From: Melastoma dodecandrum
Lineage: Eukaryota > Streptophyta > Magnoliopsida > Myrtales > Melastomataceae
DNA length: 64,000 nucleotides
Direction: 5' to 3'
Assembly: GCA_029817715.1 (NCBI GenBank)
Contig: JARUPY010000607.1
Coordinates: 5,890,001 to 5,954,000 of the forward strand
Made by a program: the position numbers and the translations under genes. Each line of letters starts with the position of its first letter. Within the stretch, counting starts at the first letter, position 1. The notes under the pieces were generated by a model. That model was not told the origin of the DNA. It worked only from the letters and a program-made list of their open reading frames with translations, and did no database searches. Below are positions 11,663 to 23,089 of this stretch, piece after piece.

Positions 11663-13246
11663 ATGGAGCAGTTTAATTACTGCCGAAACCACTTAGCCAA
11701 AGAGCAGAAAATGTCCATTAATCAAGCCGTGAAATCCTACAAGGCTTTGTTACAAAGCAAGGAGGAACAGAAAGAGAATATGGAAACACATTATGCTGAA
11801 GAACAGGCTAAGTTTAAGGCCATAATAGGCGAGCCAATCCAAGTGGTAGACCCTGAACCAAGGGGAGAACCAGAGGAAGCGGCTGCAATGGAGTGTGAGC
11901 AATACTTCGACTTCGGAAGTGCTTACGCAGCATTGGAAGGCAATCTTGAAAAGAAAGAAAGCCTTGAGGAAGCAATTCCTGTAAGAGACTCAGTCAAGGA
12001 GTCTGGCGAGAATTCTCACGGTGACAAAGGTCGCGATGGCAAGAGCCATGTTGGGAAAACCCAAGAGGATCTGGGAGGATCCTGGTTTTTTGATGAAGAC
12101 TCATTTGAGGACGAATCCCTAAGTTGGGATGCGGCTGTGGTCTGTGGAGGACTCATGGGTGGCATCAAGCATGATGACAAACGCCAAATTGAGTTTTTCG
12201 CTAGAAAGACCGTTGAGTACATCAAAGATCTGGAGTATAAGCTATCGATTATGGCTTCAGGTGAGGAGGAGCTGTCCCAAGTTGAAAAGGAAAGACAGCA
12301 GATATTCTCCACAACGATGTCTATAATACCGGGGGAAGTTAGAGAGTATGACGTCCCAAGAGTAACAGTAGACATGAGTGAATCCTCTCTTGAGGAAAAC
12401 ACTGTGCTTCAACCGTATCTACACTGGATATCGGGGAAGTGGCCGTCTCTGAGAATTCACTCAGATATGGTGGGAGTAGCAGCGCCTTACGTATATGCTG
12501 GGTTTGTAGACATACTAGAAATCGACAGATCCGATCCAGAATGTATGGCACCCCTGCCTACGTTAGTAAGGTTTGTACTCGGATGCCTAGGCTACTTACC
12601 AAAGTATGCCACGGCATTGATTACTAGCACAATAATGGAAGAGGAAGACCATCCGCAGTATGGGAAGGTGATACTTCAAAATCTGCAAGTATGGGACATC
12701 CATCCATGTGAGAGTAGACGTCTGGTGGAACCTCAACGACAAGACCTCGATCAGAGAGGTTTATGGCGAAAATACTACAAGGACAAAACCGTCCGGAAAG
12801 CCATAAAGGTTGAGTTCCTTAAAGATGTGCTGGAGCATGTGTTATCCCGCAAGGACGAATACTACGTTCTCTGTGATGGTATGATCACCGTCACGATTCT
12901 TCGGTCGAATCTGAGCCTCATCGATGAACAAGCAGGAGACCGAGGATGGCAGAGAATGCTCGACCTTCTGGATAGCTTCTGAAGGCGAGAGAACTCTGAG
13001 TTGCACCTCCGAACCGACACCTTCGAGGTTTGGAGTAAGATCGCTGATTTTACAGACAAGACCTTAAATCAGCAGATCGAACATAATGAGAGAGCCCAAC
13101 AAATTCTTAATGCGGTCCAAGACCCACAGGGACTCTCAGAGAAAGAGGGAGTTGGCGAAACTTCAAACGCCAACCACAAGGAAGGAATCTCCCAAGACGA
13201 CATTCTAATGCAGACGGGAGAAGATAACTGTATAGAGTTAGAATAG
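11663..13246 (+). pseudogene. Last pararetroviral ORF, function unknown, one in-frame stop
   Basis: The first ATG in this frame is at 11663 (ACC ATG GAG context). The frame runs to TGA at 12980-12982 and then, still in frame, to TAG at 13244-13246, about 528 codons in all. I see no assignable domain. The N-terminal part is Glu/Lys-rich; a middle part with a DDDxxxD-like acidic patch and a hydrophobic C-terminal half follow, and the segment after the internal stop has coiled-coil-like heptads. Its position as the last ORF before the promoter matches the transactivator/inclusion-body protein of some caulimovirids, but I see no sequence proof. A decayed homologue lies at 56.4-56.85 kb, showing that the middle region belongs to the element. 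Confidence 0.6.
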
Positions 13247-13339
13247 GACATTTTGTCGGTCATTAGGACCCCACTAACTTTTGCAACAGTTTAGATTCTT
13301 TTTACTTTTGAGCTGGCAAACAGTGCATAGGCACCAGCT

Positions 13340-13400
13340 CCTTTGTGTATATATTCACAAGCCCTCTACCTCATTTGGGGAGGCGAATCGAATAGAGAAA
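13340..13400 (+). promoter_or_regulatory. Probable pararetroviral transcript promoter
   Basis: A TATATATTC box (13348-13356) lies about 100 nt after the last viral ORF. About 25 nt further on comes CATTTGGGGAGG, similar to the start-site region of caulimovirus 35S promoters, and then a CT-rich leader. The location between the last ORF and a non-coding leader is that of the pregenomic RNA promoter. Activity is inferred. Confidence 0.5.
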
Positions 13401-13546
13401 TTCTCTCTCAAAAACTCTGAGTAAGAAATCTCTGAATCGCTCTCCGAATACCTTAAAGGAACCAAGAGTAAGGTGGTTAGAATTAATCAACAATGGTTAA
13501 GACTAACGGAAGGTCAGATCGAAAGATCAAGAACCTTGAAGGGAGT

Positions 13547-13551
13547 ATAGC
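13547..13551. repeat. Target-site duplication ATAGC, left
   Basis: ATAGC immediately precedes the first LTR base and recurs at 30270-30274 directly after the last LTR base. No such pair brackets the inner elements singly. Confidence 0.9.
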
Positions 13552-15854
13552 TGAAAGGATCGAAACAATTTGATTTATGCAAAAACATTGCATTTCCATT
13601 GATTGAATGAACATTCGTTACATACATGTGAGCTACAAGCTCAATTTTTCGAAAACTAAATAAATCTTGTCCATTCATGATGCGCAGCCTAAGAACCCTT
13701 CTTAAACCTGCAAGGAACTAAAATCCATTTCATTTTAAAACCCCTCATACATCCACAAGAAAGCACACGTTCCATACAAATTGTTCTAGGGCCATTTTTC
13801 CTTTTTCGAGACCTCATACGCCCTGTTCTTAAACCAATTCGGTTTTCACCTTAACCCAACAATTTCTCTTTGTTTCTACCATTTTCCACACTTAACCAAG
13901 GTAGAAAGACACCATAAAAATCTCAGATTGAAACTCCAAATGCATCGTCCCATAATTCATCATCTTTCCACATTCGTTTCCACCGAACACTGTACTTTCT
14001 GGTCTCATTACTAAGCCTATTCGACTTTAACCTTTCCTCATCAATTTCCATTCGTGTCTACCATTTTCCACTTCTTAGATAAGGTAGGAAGGCGCCCTTA
14101 AAATCTCAAAACCAAACTCCCAGTACATTTCCCCTTAGGCTAGTGAAACCATATACCTGTCTAATCGTTATTTCGGCCATTTTTCGTTTTCTGTACATCC
14201 CAATGATAACCAATTCGGCTTTGACCTTCCCCCATCTTTTTCAACTTATTTCTACCACATTCCTACACCCTTTCAAGGTGGGAATGTGGCTACAAATTTT
14301 CACGTTATAACTCCTTTCCTACAGCCCCTCATTGAGCTCAAGTAACACTCATAATTCTTGCCCGTTTCAACCGAATGTCACTCCATTCGGTCTCACCTCC
14401 CATCCACCCCCGAGCATAACTTTTCCGTGCTTTTCTAGCACGAGGGACAGCCCTTCTAGGCTTCCATTCCGGCCTTACAACGCCGCATAATTTCCAGCCC
14501 TTAGCCGATTTGATTTCCATGGCCAAAGCCACGCGATTCCGCTCTTAGAGCGCGAGGTGGAGCGCAGCCACCACGGGGCTCGACGCTCCCCTATTCCATA
14601 CCTTAACTTCACTCATTTCCAGCCCCTAAGGACCGCAATCATTCCCCTCAAGGCTCGCCCCAAGCGCAGCCTTTCGGTAAGCCAACAACCACACGCATAC
14701 ACATACTCAAACATAGAGGGGTTCGGGTGGCTCCCCTCCACCTTAGGGGTTCGGCCACCCTCTAACCCTCTCCAAACCATCTCCAAATCACAGCCCAACC
14801 ACAGCCACGAATTTAAACAGCACGCACCACAACTAAGCTTAAAAGCGGAGGTAGGTTGTAGGGGTTACCGTCCGGTTGCACCTCTACACAAGTTAGTAAG
14901 CTCCGCCCTTCTCCGCACCACTTCAGCCCGTGAAGTTGGCCTTCCTTCGGCCCTGAGTTTCTCACACCCTCGACGCCTAGCTCTTCTTGCCCTTGGATCC
15001 ACTTTGGTGGATTGAAACACCTCACTTTCTCCCCTTTTCTTCTTGGCCGAAAGCTTTCCCCGAGCTCTCCTCTCTCTTTTCTCTTCTTTTTCCCAAAGTG
15101 TGTTTTTGGTGTGTAAGTGTGGATGTGTTATGTGGGGAAGGAGACGAACTCCACCCCTTTTCAAGAGGGGTTCACCGCCTCATGAGGCCCCTCATCCTCT
15201 TCCATTAGCAACTAGGGACCAAATTACCATGATTATAATTTGGACTCTCCACATCATTATTTAAATAATATATTTGGTTGACTAGTCAAACTTGACCATT
15301 GGCCACAATTCCCCCGTTGGGTCCCCTCTGGACCCCCTCTGGGCTGCCCCTAACATTATTATATTAATATATGTCGTCGACTTGCACCTTCTTGCGTCGC
15401 GTCGACTTGCATCTCACGTCAGTCGCACATACTGAATCGCAACCATTGCTCAGTCGCTGATGATGTCAAGTCGCACCTCCTTAAATCACGTCGACTTACA
15501 TCTCGCGTTGACTGGCACGTCCTTGCGTCACGTCGACTTATATCTCGCGTCGACTTACACGTCATTGCGTCACGTCGACTTATATCTCGCGTCGACTTAC
15601 ACGTCCTCACGTCGCGATCGTAGTTCAGTCGCAAGCGAGCGAAGTGACGCCTCACTTGCTACGCGTCGACGGGGATAAACTGTCCTCACACTTGCCTGGG
15701 GTTGTCTATCCATCATTAATCCATCACATGTCTAAACATTCATACCCTTAGATATACATCATTTATACTCAAATCTACATAAGTCATTATCATTCATCCT
15801 CAAACTCATCACGTATACATTAATTTCAAGGGTGTAAAATTTCGGGTCATTACA
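13552..15854 (-). repeat. LTR 1 (3' LTR of copy A)
   Basis: A 2303-bp LTR, beginning TGAAAGGATCG and ending TCATTACA on the + strand. On the minus strand it starts TGTAATGACCCG, a form common in plant gypsy LTRs. It contains an AT-rich TATA-like stretch near 15355-15372 (minus strand), a CpG-rich minisatellite near 15480-15612, and no credible gene although chance frames of up to about 150 codons occur. Confidence 0.93.
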
Positions 15855-15865
15855 TTCTTCCCCCC
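15855..15865 (-). promoter_or_regulatory. Polypurine tract of copy A
   Basis: On the minus strand GGGGGGAAGAA directly precedes the 3' LTR. It is the plus-strand DNA primer site of a minus-oriented LTR element. Confidence 0.85.
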
Positions 15866-15893
15866 TTAAGGAATTTCGTCCCCGAAATTATTT

Positions 15894-16921
15894 TTACTCA
15901 AAAAGAAATGGATATAACTCTTTCATACGTTCTTCTAGTTCCCAAGATTGATCTTCCATTCCATCTCCCTTCCATAACACCGAAACCAGTTGCGTTTTCT
16001 TCCCTCGAGTCGTTCGCTCCTTGTGTCCGATTACTCTTGCCGGTACCATGGTCACACTCAAATTCTCATTTACCGTTGTTGCGGTCATTTCCACCCTTGT
16101 CTCCGGATCCGGCTCATACTTTCTCAACATGGACACATGAAAAACATCATGGCAATGAGACAACTCTGGAGGTATAATTATTCGATACGCCATTTTTCCT
16201 ACTCTTTCAATTATCTCATACGGACCTATATACCTTGGACTCAACTTGTGAGCCTTGCCCATCCGGAACATTGACTTCGTGGGGGAAAGCTTTAGAAATA
16301 CTTTATCTCCGACTCCAAATTCCAAGGGTCTCCTTAGTTGATCCGCATAGCTTTTCTGTCGGCTTTGAGCCGTTCTCATTCTCTCTCGAACCACCGCAAT
16401 TACTTGATAAGCTCTGGACCATCAAATACTTTCTCACCCGGTTCCATCCAACACAAAGGAGATCGACAACTCCTCCCATATAAGGCATCGAACGGGGCCA
16501 TTCCAATGCTCGCATGATAGCTGTTGTTATACGTAAATTCAATCAATGGAAGGTGGTCTACCCAACTACCCTTCCATTCCAATACACATGCCCTCAACAT
16601 ATCTTCCAACGTTTGTATTGTCCGTTCCGTTTGCCCATCCGTTTGTGGATGAAAAGCTGTGCTCATCTGCAGCTTTGTGTCCAAAGCTCCTTGGAGACTT
16701 CTCCACAATTTCGAGGTAAACCGTGGGTCTCTGTCCGAAGTAATAGTATGAGGCACCCCGTGATACCTTATCACCTCCCGTATGTAGATTTTTGCCAAGG
16801 TATCCAAGGACCAATTTATCTGGATTGGTATGAAGTGGGCTGACTTTGTTAGCCTATCCACAACCACCCATACCGAATCCATATTACGACCTCCCTTGGG
16901 TAGGTTCGTCACAAAGTCCAT
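15894..16921 (-). pseudogene. Integrase C-terminal part and chromodomain, copy A (frameshifted)
   Basis: The first part (16400-16921) carries the integrase core: a [12 protein letters not shown] block, TSDRDPRF and the [10 protein letters not shown] region, then GPELIK and a stop. The second part (15894-16394) resumes in another frame with the integrase C-terminus and a chromodomain-like tail (residues [14 protein letters not shown]). Comparison with copy B shows a 13-nt deletion at the break, between two AAG repeats. It is separated from the gag-pol frame by a further one-base frame break that copy B shares. The chromodomain would have guided insertion into particular chromatin; this copy cannot make an intact enzyme. 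Confidence 0.88.
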
Positions 16922-19900
16922 TGCAATATCCTCCCACTTCCATTCGGGTACAGCAATGGTTCCAACAATCCCCCTGGCTTTTGGTGCTCAATCTTCACCA
17001 TTTGGCATACCGCGCACCGGTTCACATATTTGGCGATATCTCTTTTCATCTTAGGCCACCAATAAAATTGTCTCAAGTTCCGGTACATTTTCGTTATTCC
17101 TGGATGCACACCATATGCGGTCTTATGTGCCTCATCCAAAAGCTTTTTCTTTACTACAACATCTTCCGGAACACAAATCCTTCCTTGAAATTTTAGCAAC
17201 CCATCGGCCGCTAACTTGAACCGTTCATAAGGTGTCGTCCCAAGCCCTTCTCTTACAATCACCAAGTATTCATCACGAACTTGGGCGTCTCTAATCATTC
17301 CAATCACTTCCGGTTCCACTTGCCCCCTGGCCACATATAGAGTTCCTTCTGAATCTTCCAATCGAATATTTAGATTGCCCATTTGTTCGATCATCTTTGA
17401 TTCTTCTATAATCAAACACATGAGAGCTATGTGTTTTCTACTCAATGCGTCCGCCACTACATTAGCCCTTCCAGGATGGTACACAATTGTACAGTCATAA
17501 TCCTTTAACAATTCCACCCATCGGCGTTGTCTCATGTTCATCTCTTGTTGAGTAAACAAATACTTCAAACTCTTATGATCCGTATAGATTTCAAATTTCT
17601 CTCCATACAAGTAGTGCCTCCACAACTTTAACACAAACACCACCGCAGCCAATTCCAAGTCATGTGTAGGGTAGTTTTCCTCATGCTTCCTTAATTGTCT
17701 TGAAGCATAGGCTACAACTTTTCCATGTTGCATTAACACTCCACCCAAGCCTTGTGCCGAAGCATCACAATATACTACAAAACCACCCCTTCCCGTTGGC
17801 AATGTCAAAATCGGCGCACTAGTCAATCTCTTCTTCAATTCCTCAAAGCTTGTTTCACATTTGTCCGACCATTCATACTTGACATCCTTCCTCAAGAGTT
17901 TCGTTATGGGAGTTACAATCTTCGAAAATCCTTCCACAAATCTTCTATAATAGCCCGCCAATCCCAAGAAACTTCGGACTTCCGACACACTCTTCGGGCG
18001 TGGCCACTCTTTTATTGCTTCAATCTTTGAAGGATCTACTTCCACTCCTATGGCCGATATCACGTGGCCAAGGAATGCTACTTTTTGAAGCCAAAATTCA
18101 CACTTACTCAATTTGGCATATAATTTGTTTTCCCTCAATGTTTTCAACACAATCTCTAAGTGTTCTTTATGTTCTTCCCAACTCTTGGAATACACGAGGA
18201 TATCATCTATGAACACCACCACGAAGTGATCCAAGTACGGTCTAAACACTTGATTCATTAATCCCATAAACACCGCTGGTGCATTTGTCAATCCAAACGG
18301 CATTACTCTGAATTCATAATGCCCATAACGTGTCCTAAACGCGGTCTTAGGAATATCCTCTTCCCTCACACCAATCTGATAATATCCCGACCGAAGATCT
18401 ATCTTCGAATACACAACTGATCCTTGTAATTGATCAAACAAGTCATCAATACGAGGTAGAGGATAGCGATTCTTAATCGTTCTTTGATTCAACAAACGAT
18501 AGTCTATACATAATCTCATACTACCGTCTTTCTTTCTTACAAACAGTACAGGTGCGCCCCACGGGCTTACACTAGGACGTACATATTTCTTTTCTACAAG
18601 CTCTTGCAATTGTGCTTTCAATTCTTTTAACTCAACCAAACTCATTCGATATGGAGCACGCGAGATAGGAGCGGTCCCCGGAAGTAAGTCAATTTCAAAC
18701 TCTACATCTCTCTCCGGTGGTAATCCTGGCAGCTCTTCCGGAAATACATCCGCAAAGTCTCTTACCACTTCTATTTGCTCCAACCTCGGAATTTCAGCTT
18801 CTTTGTTCAGCACCAATGCAAGATACACTTCATGTCCTGTCCTCATCCACCTGTACATTCGTACTGCAGATACCATCAAAATTCGGCCGTATCCACCATG
18901 GCCTATGTACTCACGGGACTTCCCTTTCTCATCCGTGATCAAAAGTCGCTTCGATTCACAATCCACTTGAGCATGGCTCGAAGCCAACCAATCCATGCCC
19001 AATATCACATCAAAGTCACTTATCTGCAGCACAATGAGATCAATCACAAAACTCAATCCCGCAACTATCAACTCGCATGCATAACATGCTTCCTCTATTT
19101 CCAATTCATTTCCCGAAGGCAACACCACACGCATCCGTTTCTTAAGTTTCTCAACCGGCCATTCATGTAATTCCACACACTTTTGTGCCACAAACGAATG
19201 CGTCGCACCAGTATCAAACAATGCATGTAGTAATTCACCTTGAAGTTGAACCGTACCTGAGATCACTCCTCGTGAGGCGTTCGCTTCATCCTCCGTAAGC
19301 GCATTCAGCCTCGCGGTGTTCACCGGTCCACTCACCGATCCTCTTGAGGCCGTCACGGTCGGACCCAATCTCATGCTACCCCTTCCTCTTGGAGCACTCA
19401 TGCCGGTTCTTTGGCTATTTTCCACTCCACCACCTTGAGGACAATTCCTCCTCAAATGGCCCGGTTTCCCACATTGGTAGCACAAGGGTTCATTGGTTAC
19501 ACATGAGAACCCAAAATGTTGTTTGTTGCACCGAGGACAAGTGGGAGGGCCGCTCATCCTTGAGCCTTGGTTTCCCCCTCGGTTAAAGCTCCTCATAGGC
19601 ATAGGAGGACGCGGAGGTCGTGACACAAATCCTCTCTGACCTGAGAAGGATCCACTCGGCCTAAACCTCTTAGGGGGAGGCATTCCGCCCTCCACCCTTC
19701 TCTTTACCCTTTCAGCTTCCTCCACCTCCTTCACTGCCTTCCATGACATTTCTGCATTCTGAGCCCTCTTGTACACTTCCTCATAAGTAGTCAAACAAAG
19801 CGTAGACACTTGCATCCTAATATGGGGCTCCAACCCCAATTCGAATTTCCTCGCCCGACTCAACTCATCCATAACAGGTCCGTAGTGAGATAGAACCGTA

Positions 19901-20328
19901 TACCTTGTCTCATACTCATCTACCGACATATTTCCTTGGTTCAGTTGAGTAAACTCCAATGCCTTATCCGTCCGATACGAAAATGGCAAGTATTTGTCCA
20001 GGAATGCCGTCTTGAACATTGTCCAAGCATCCCCACTTTGGCCCATCTTGGCACTCCCCTTACTTGCCTTCCACCAAGTTTCCGCTCCTCTTTGAAGTGA
20101 GTATTCAGCTAGGCACAATTTCTCCTCGGGTGTACACACCAAGGAGTCGTAGATCTTCTCCACATCATTGATAAAATCTTCCGCCAACTCAGGCCCTTCG
20201 TCCCCCTTAAATTTTGGAGGATCCATCTTCCGATACTGTCCCATAAGGTATGCCTTCCTCTTCCCTGGAAGAGAATGTTCCACTTCGGTGAACTCACGTA
20301 CCGCTATGGGCACTCCTTCATCCGTCAT
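16909..20328 (-). CDS. Tekay gag-protease-RT-RNase H-integrase(N), copy A
   Basis: Open frame of 1139 codons. Gag occupies about residues 40-240, with a CCHC knuckle C283/C286/H291/C296. The aspartic protease has D-T-G at 372-374 (FDTGATHSF). RT has FIDD at 706-709, RNase H has Asp855 in a YCDAS context, and the integrase HHCC zinc-binding module is at H1068, H1075, C1105, C1108. The frame then ends after a shift and the integrase core continues in an overlapping frame (15894-16921). Only a few residues differ from copy B (for example L110 here, Q110 in B). The first ATG is used because gag similarity starts soon after it. Confidence 0.9.
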   Translation of the reverse strand: MTDEGVPIAVREFTEVEHSLPGKRKAYLMGQYRKMDPPKFKGDEGPELAEDFINDVEKIYDSLVCTPEEKLCLAEYSLQRGAETWWKASKGSAKMGQSGDAWTMFKTAFLDKYLPFSYRTDKALEFTQLNQGNMSVDEYETRYTVLSHYGPVMDELSRARKFELGLEPHIRMQVSTLCLTTYEEVYKRAQNAEMSWKAVKEVEEAERVKRRVEGGMPPPKRFRPSGSFSGQRGFVSRPPRPPMPMRSFNRGGNQGSRMSGPPTCPRCNKQHFGFSCVTNEPLCYQCGKPGHLRRNCPQGGGVENSQRTGMSAPRGRGSMRLGPTVTASRGSVSGPVNTARLNALTEDEANASRGVISGTVQLQGELLHALFDTGATHSFVAQKCVELHEWPVEKLKKRMRVVLPSGNELEIEEACYACELIVAGLSFVIDLIVLQISDFDVILGMDWLASSHAQVDCESKRLLITDEKGKSREYIGHGGYGRILMVSAVRMYRWMRTGHEVYLALVLNKEAEIPRLEQIEVVRDFADVFPEELPGLPPERDVEFEIDLLPGTAPISRAPYRMSLVELKELKAQLQELVEKKYVRPSVSPWGAPVLFVRKKDGSMRLCIDYRLLNQRTIKNRYPLPRIDDLFDQLQGSVVYSKIDLRSGYYQIGVREEDIPKTAFRTRYGHYEFRVMPFGLTNAPAVFMGLMNQVFRPYLDHFVVVFIDDILVYSKSWEEHKEHLEIVLKTLRENKLYAKLSKCEFWLQKVAFLGHVISAIGVEVDPSKIEAIKEWPRPKSVSEVRSFLGLAGYYRRFVEGFSKIVTPITKLLRKDVKYEWSDKCETSFEELKKRLTSAPILTLPTGRGGFVVYCDASAQGLGGVLMQHGKVVAYASRQLRKHEENYPTHDLELAAVVFVLKLWRHYLYGEKFEIYTDHKSLKYLFTQQEMNMRQRRWVELLKDYDCTIVYHPGRANVVADALSRKHIALMCLIIEESKMIEQMGNLNIRLEDSEGTLYVARGQVEPEVIGMIRDAQVRDEYLVIVREGLGTTPYERFKLAADGLLKFQGRICVPEDVVVKKKLLDEAHKTAYGVHPGITKMYRNLRQFYWWPKMKRDIAKYVNRCAVCQMVKIEHQKPGGLLEPLLYPNGSGRILQWTL

Positions 20329-20731
20329 TTCCCTATCAAATCACCATTCAAACATTTAGTCATACATCTCATTCATTCCAATTTAGGCGTACATTTGCAG
20401 CCTCAATACACACATTTCAAATTCAATCAACCCCCTTTTTAGGTGTTCTTTTACGGCACCATGCTTTTAGCGCACAACGCGCTTGTTTCCATCACCTTCC
20501 GTGATGTTTAAACCTCAAACTTTCCAAACCAAACACCCACTCATGTGTTCTCATACACACATAATTTGGCAATTCCGAACCCCTTTCCATTCACTTTTTT
20601 CTCAATACCAACTCATCCGAATCAACTCCAAATCAATCCAATCAATTACATACGCATGCACATGGCACAAGGTGCATTTTCAATGCAAAAATCAACTCAA
20701 ATTCCACCCTTATCACTCCAAAACGATCCTA

Positions 20732-20744
20732 GGCTCTGATACCA
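20732..20744 (-). promoter_or_regulatory. Primer-binding site of copy A (initiator Met-tRNA)
   Basis: The minus strand reads TGGTATCAGAGCC two bases inside the middle LTR. This fixes the minus orientation of copy A. Confidence 0.88.
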
Positions 20745-20746
20745 CT

Positions 20747-23050
20747 TGAAAGGATCGAGACAATTTGATTTATGCAAAAACATTGCATTTCCATTGATTG
20801 AATGAACATTCGTTACATACATGTGAGCTACAAGCTCAATTTTTCGAAAACTAAATAAATCTTGTCCATTCATGATGCGCAGCCTAAGAACCCTTCTTAA
20901 ACCTGCAAGGAACTAAAATCCATTTCATTTTAAAACCCCTCATACATCCACAAGAAAGCACACGTTCCATACAAATTGTTCTAGGGCCATTTTTCCTTTT
21001 TCGAGACCTCATACGCCCTGTTCTTAAACCAATTCGGTTTTCACCTTAACCCAACAATTTCTCTTTGTTTCTACCATTTTCCACACCTTAACCAAGGTAG
21101 AAAGACACCATAAAAATCTCAGATTGAAACTCCAAATGCATCGTCCCATAATTCATCATCTTTCCACATTCGTTTCCACCGAAAACTGTACTTTCTGGTC
21201 TCATTACTAAGCCTATTCGGCTTTAACCTTTCCTCATCAATTTCCATTCGTGTCTACCATTTTCCACTTCTTAGATAAGGTAGGAAGGCGCCCTTAAAAT
21301 CTCAAAATCAAACTCCCAGTACATTTCCCCTTAGGCTAGTGAAACCATATACCCGTCTAATCGTTATTTCGGCCATTTTTCGTTTTCTGTACATCCCAAT
21401 GATAACCAATTCGGCTTTGACCTTCCCCCATCTTTTTCAACTTATTTCTACCACATTCCTACACCCTTTCAAGGTGGGAATGTGGCTACAAATTTTCACG
21501 TTATAACTCCTTTCCTACAGCCCCTCATTGAGCTCAAGTAACACTCATAATTCTTGCCCGTTTCAACCGAATGTCACTCCATTCGGTCTCACCTCCCATC
21601 CACCCCCGAGCATAACTTTTCCGTGCTTTTCTAGCACGAGGGACAGCCCTTCTAGGCTTCCATTCCGGCCTTACAACGCCGCATAATTTCCAGCCCTTAG
21701 CCGATTTGATTTCCATGGCCAAAGCCACGCGATTCCGCTCTTAGAGCGCGAGGTGGAGCGCAGCCACCACGGGGCTCGACGCTCCCCTATTCCATACCTT
21801 AACTTCACTCATTTCCAGCCCCTAAGGACCGCAATCATTCCCCTCAAGGCTCGCCCCAAGCGCAGCCTTTCGGTAAGCCAACAACCACACGCATACACAT
21901 ACTCAAACATAGAGGGGTTCGGGTGGCTCCCCTCCACCTTAGGGGTTCGGCCACCCTCTAACCCTCTCCAAACCATCTCCAAATCACAGCCCAACCACAG
22001 CCACGAATTTAAACAGCATGCACCACAACTAAGCTTAAAAGCGGAGGTAGGTTGTAGGAGTTACCGTCCGGTTGTACCTCTACACAAGTTAGTGAGCTCC
22101 GCCCTTCTCCGCACCACTTCAGTCCGTGAAGGTGGCCTTCTTTCGGCCCTTAGCGTCTCACACACTCGACGCCTAGCTCTTCTTGCCCTTGGATCCACTT
22201 TGGTGGATTGAAACACCTCACTTCCTCCTCTTTCCTTCTTGGCCGAAAGCTCTCCCCAAGCTCTCCTCTCTCTTTTCTCTTCTTTTTCCCAAAGTGTATT
22301 TTTGGTGTGTAAGTGTGGATGTGTTCTGTGGGGAAGGAGACGAACTCCACCCCTTTTCAAGAGGGGTTCACCGCCTCATGAGGCCCCTCATCCTCTTCCA
22401 TTAGTAACTAGGGACCAAATTACCATGATTATAATTTGGACTCTCCACATAATTATTTAAATAATATATTTGGTTGACTAGTCAAACTTGACCATTGGCC
22501 ACAATTCCCCCGTTGGGTCCCCTCTGGACCCCCTCTGGACTGCCCCTGACATTATTATATTAATATATGTCGTCGACTTGCACCTTCTTGCGTCGCGTCG
22601 ACTTACATCTCACGTCAGTCGCACATACTGAATCGCAACCATTGCTCAGTCGCTGACGATGTCCAGTCGCACTTCCTTGCGTCACGTCGACTTGTATCTC
22701 GCGTCGACTTACACGTCCTTGCGTCACGTCGACTTGTATCTCGCGTCGACTTACACGTCCTTGCGTCACGTCGACTTGTATCTCGCGTCGACTTACACGT
22801 CCTCACGTCGCGATCATAATTCAGTCGCAAGCGAGCGAAGTGACGCCTCACCTGCTGCGCGTCGACGGGGATAAACTGTCCTCACACTTGCCTGGGGTTG
22901 TCTATCCATCATTAATCCATCACATGTCTAAACATTCATACCCTTAGATATACATCATTTATACTCAAATCTACATAAGTCATTATCATTCATCCTCAAA
23001 CTCATCACGTATACATTAATTTCAAGGGTGTAAAATTTCGGGTCATTACA
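20747..23050 (-). repeat. LTR 2 (shared middle LTR)
   Basis: 2304 bp. It serves as 5' LTR of copy A and 3' LTR of copy B, and both junctions are intact. It shares private variants with LTR 1 at some sites and with LTR 3 at others, and its minisatellite holds three regular 42-bp units not matched in that form by the outer LTRs. This mosaic fits recombination between LTRs. Confidence 0.93.
22683..22808. repeat. 42-bp minisatellite in LTR 2
   Basis: Three units of 42 bp, each with CACGTCGACTTGTATCTCGC followed by a CGTCGACTTACACGTCC-like half. Related but less regular arrays lie near 15480-15612 (LTR 1) and 29880-30025 (LTR 3). The unit is CpG-rich and contains GTCGAC twice. Confidence 0.8.
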
Positions 23051-23061
23051 TTCTTCCCCCC
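23051..23061 (-). promoter_or_regulatory. Polypurine tract of copy B
   Basis: Identical to the tract of copy A and adjacent to the middle LTR, which acts as 3' LTR for copy B. Confidence 0.85.
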
Positions 23062-23089
23062 TTAAGGAATTTCGTCCCCGAAATTATTT

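Larger units (their letters stand above)
5836..13551 (+). mobile_element. Endogenous pararetrovirus (Caulimoviridae-like), copy 1
   Basis: Four collinear coding units lie on the + strand: a coat-protein-like ORF with a CCHC knuckle, a movement protein/aspartic protease/RT/RNase H ORF, a zinc-knuckle/Lys-rich ORF and a final ORF. A TATA-bearing non-coding region follows. There is no integrase, and I see no pair of LTRs flanking this coding block; the arrangement fits Caulimoviridae. CP lies before MP, the order I recall for cavemovirus/solendovirus-like genomes and unlike caulimoviruses. The 3' side is interrupted at 13551 by the Tekay array; whether the viral leader resumes at 30275 is uncertain. 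Five in-frame stops break three of the four ORFs, while the polymerase ORF is open. A second, more decayed copy occurs at 48.9-50.9 and 56.3-56.85 kb. Confidence 0.85.

Noticed and set aside
14557..15208. Frames of up to 152 codons in LTR 1 and the equivalents in LTR 2 and LTR 3 (214 codons at 28961-29605)
   Set aside because: They occur in LTR sequence, differ in extent between the three copies because of indels, show no domain and are antisense to the element.
15480..15625. CRISPR-like regular repeats
   Set aside because: Direct head-to-tail units without unique spacers inside a plant LTR; a minisatellite.
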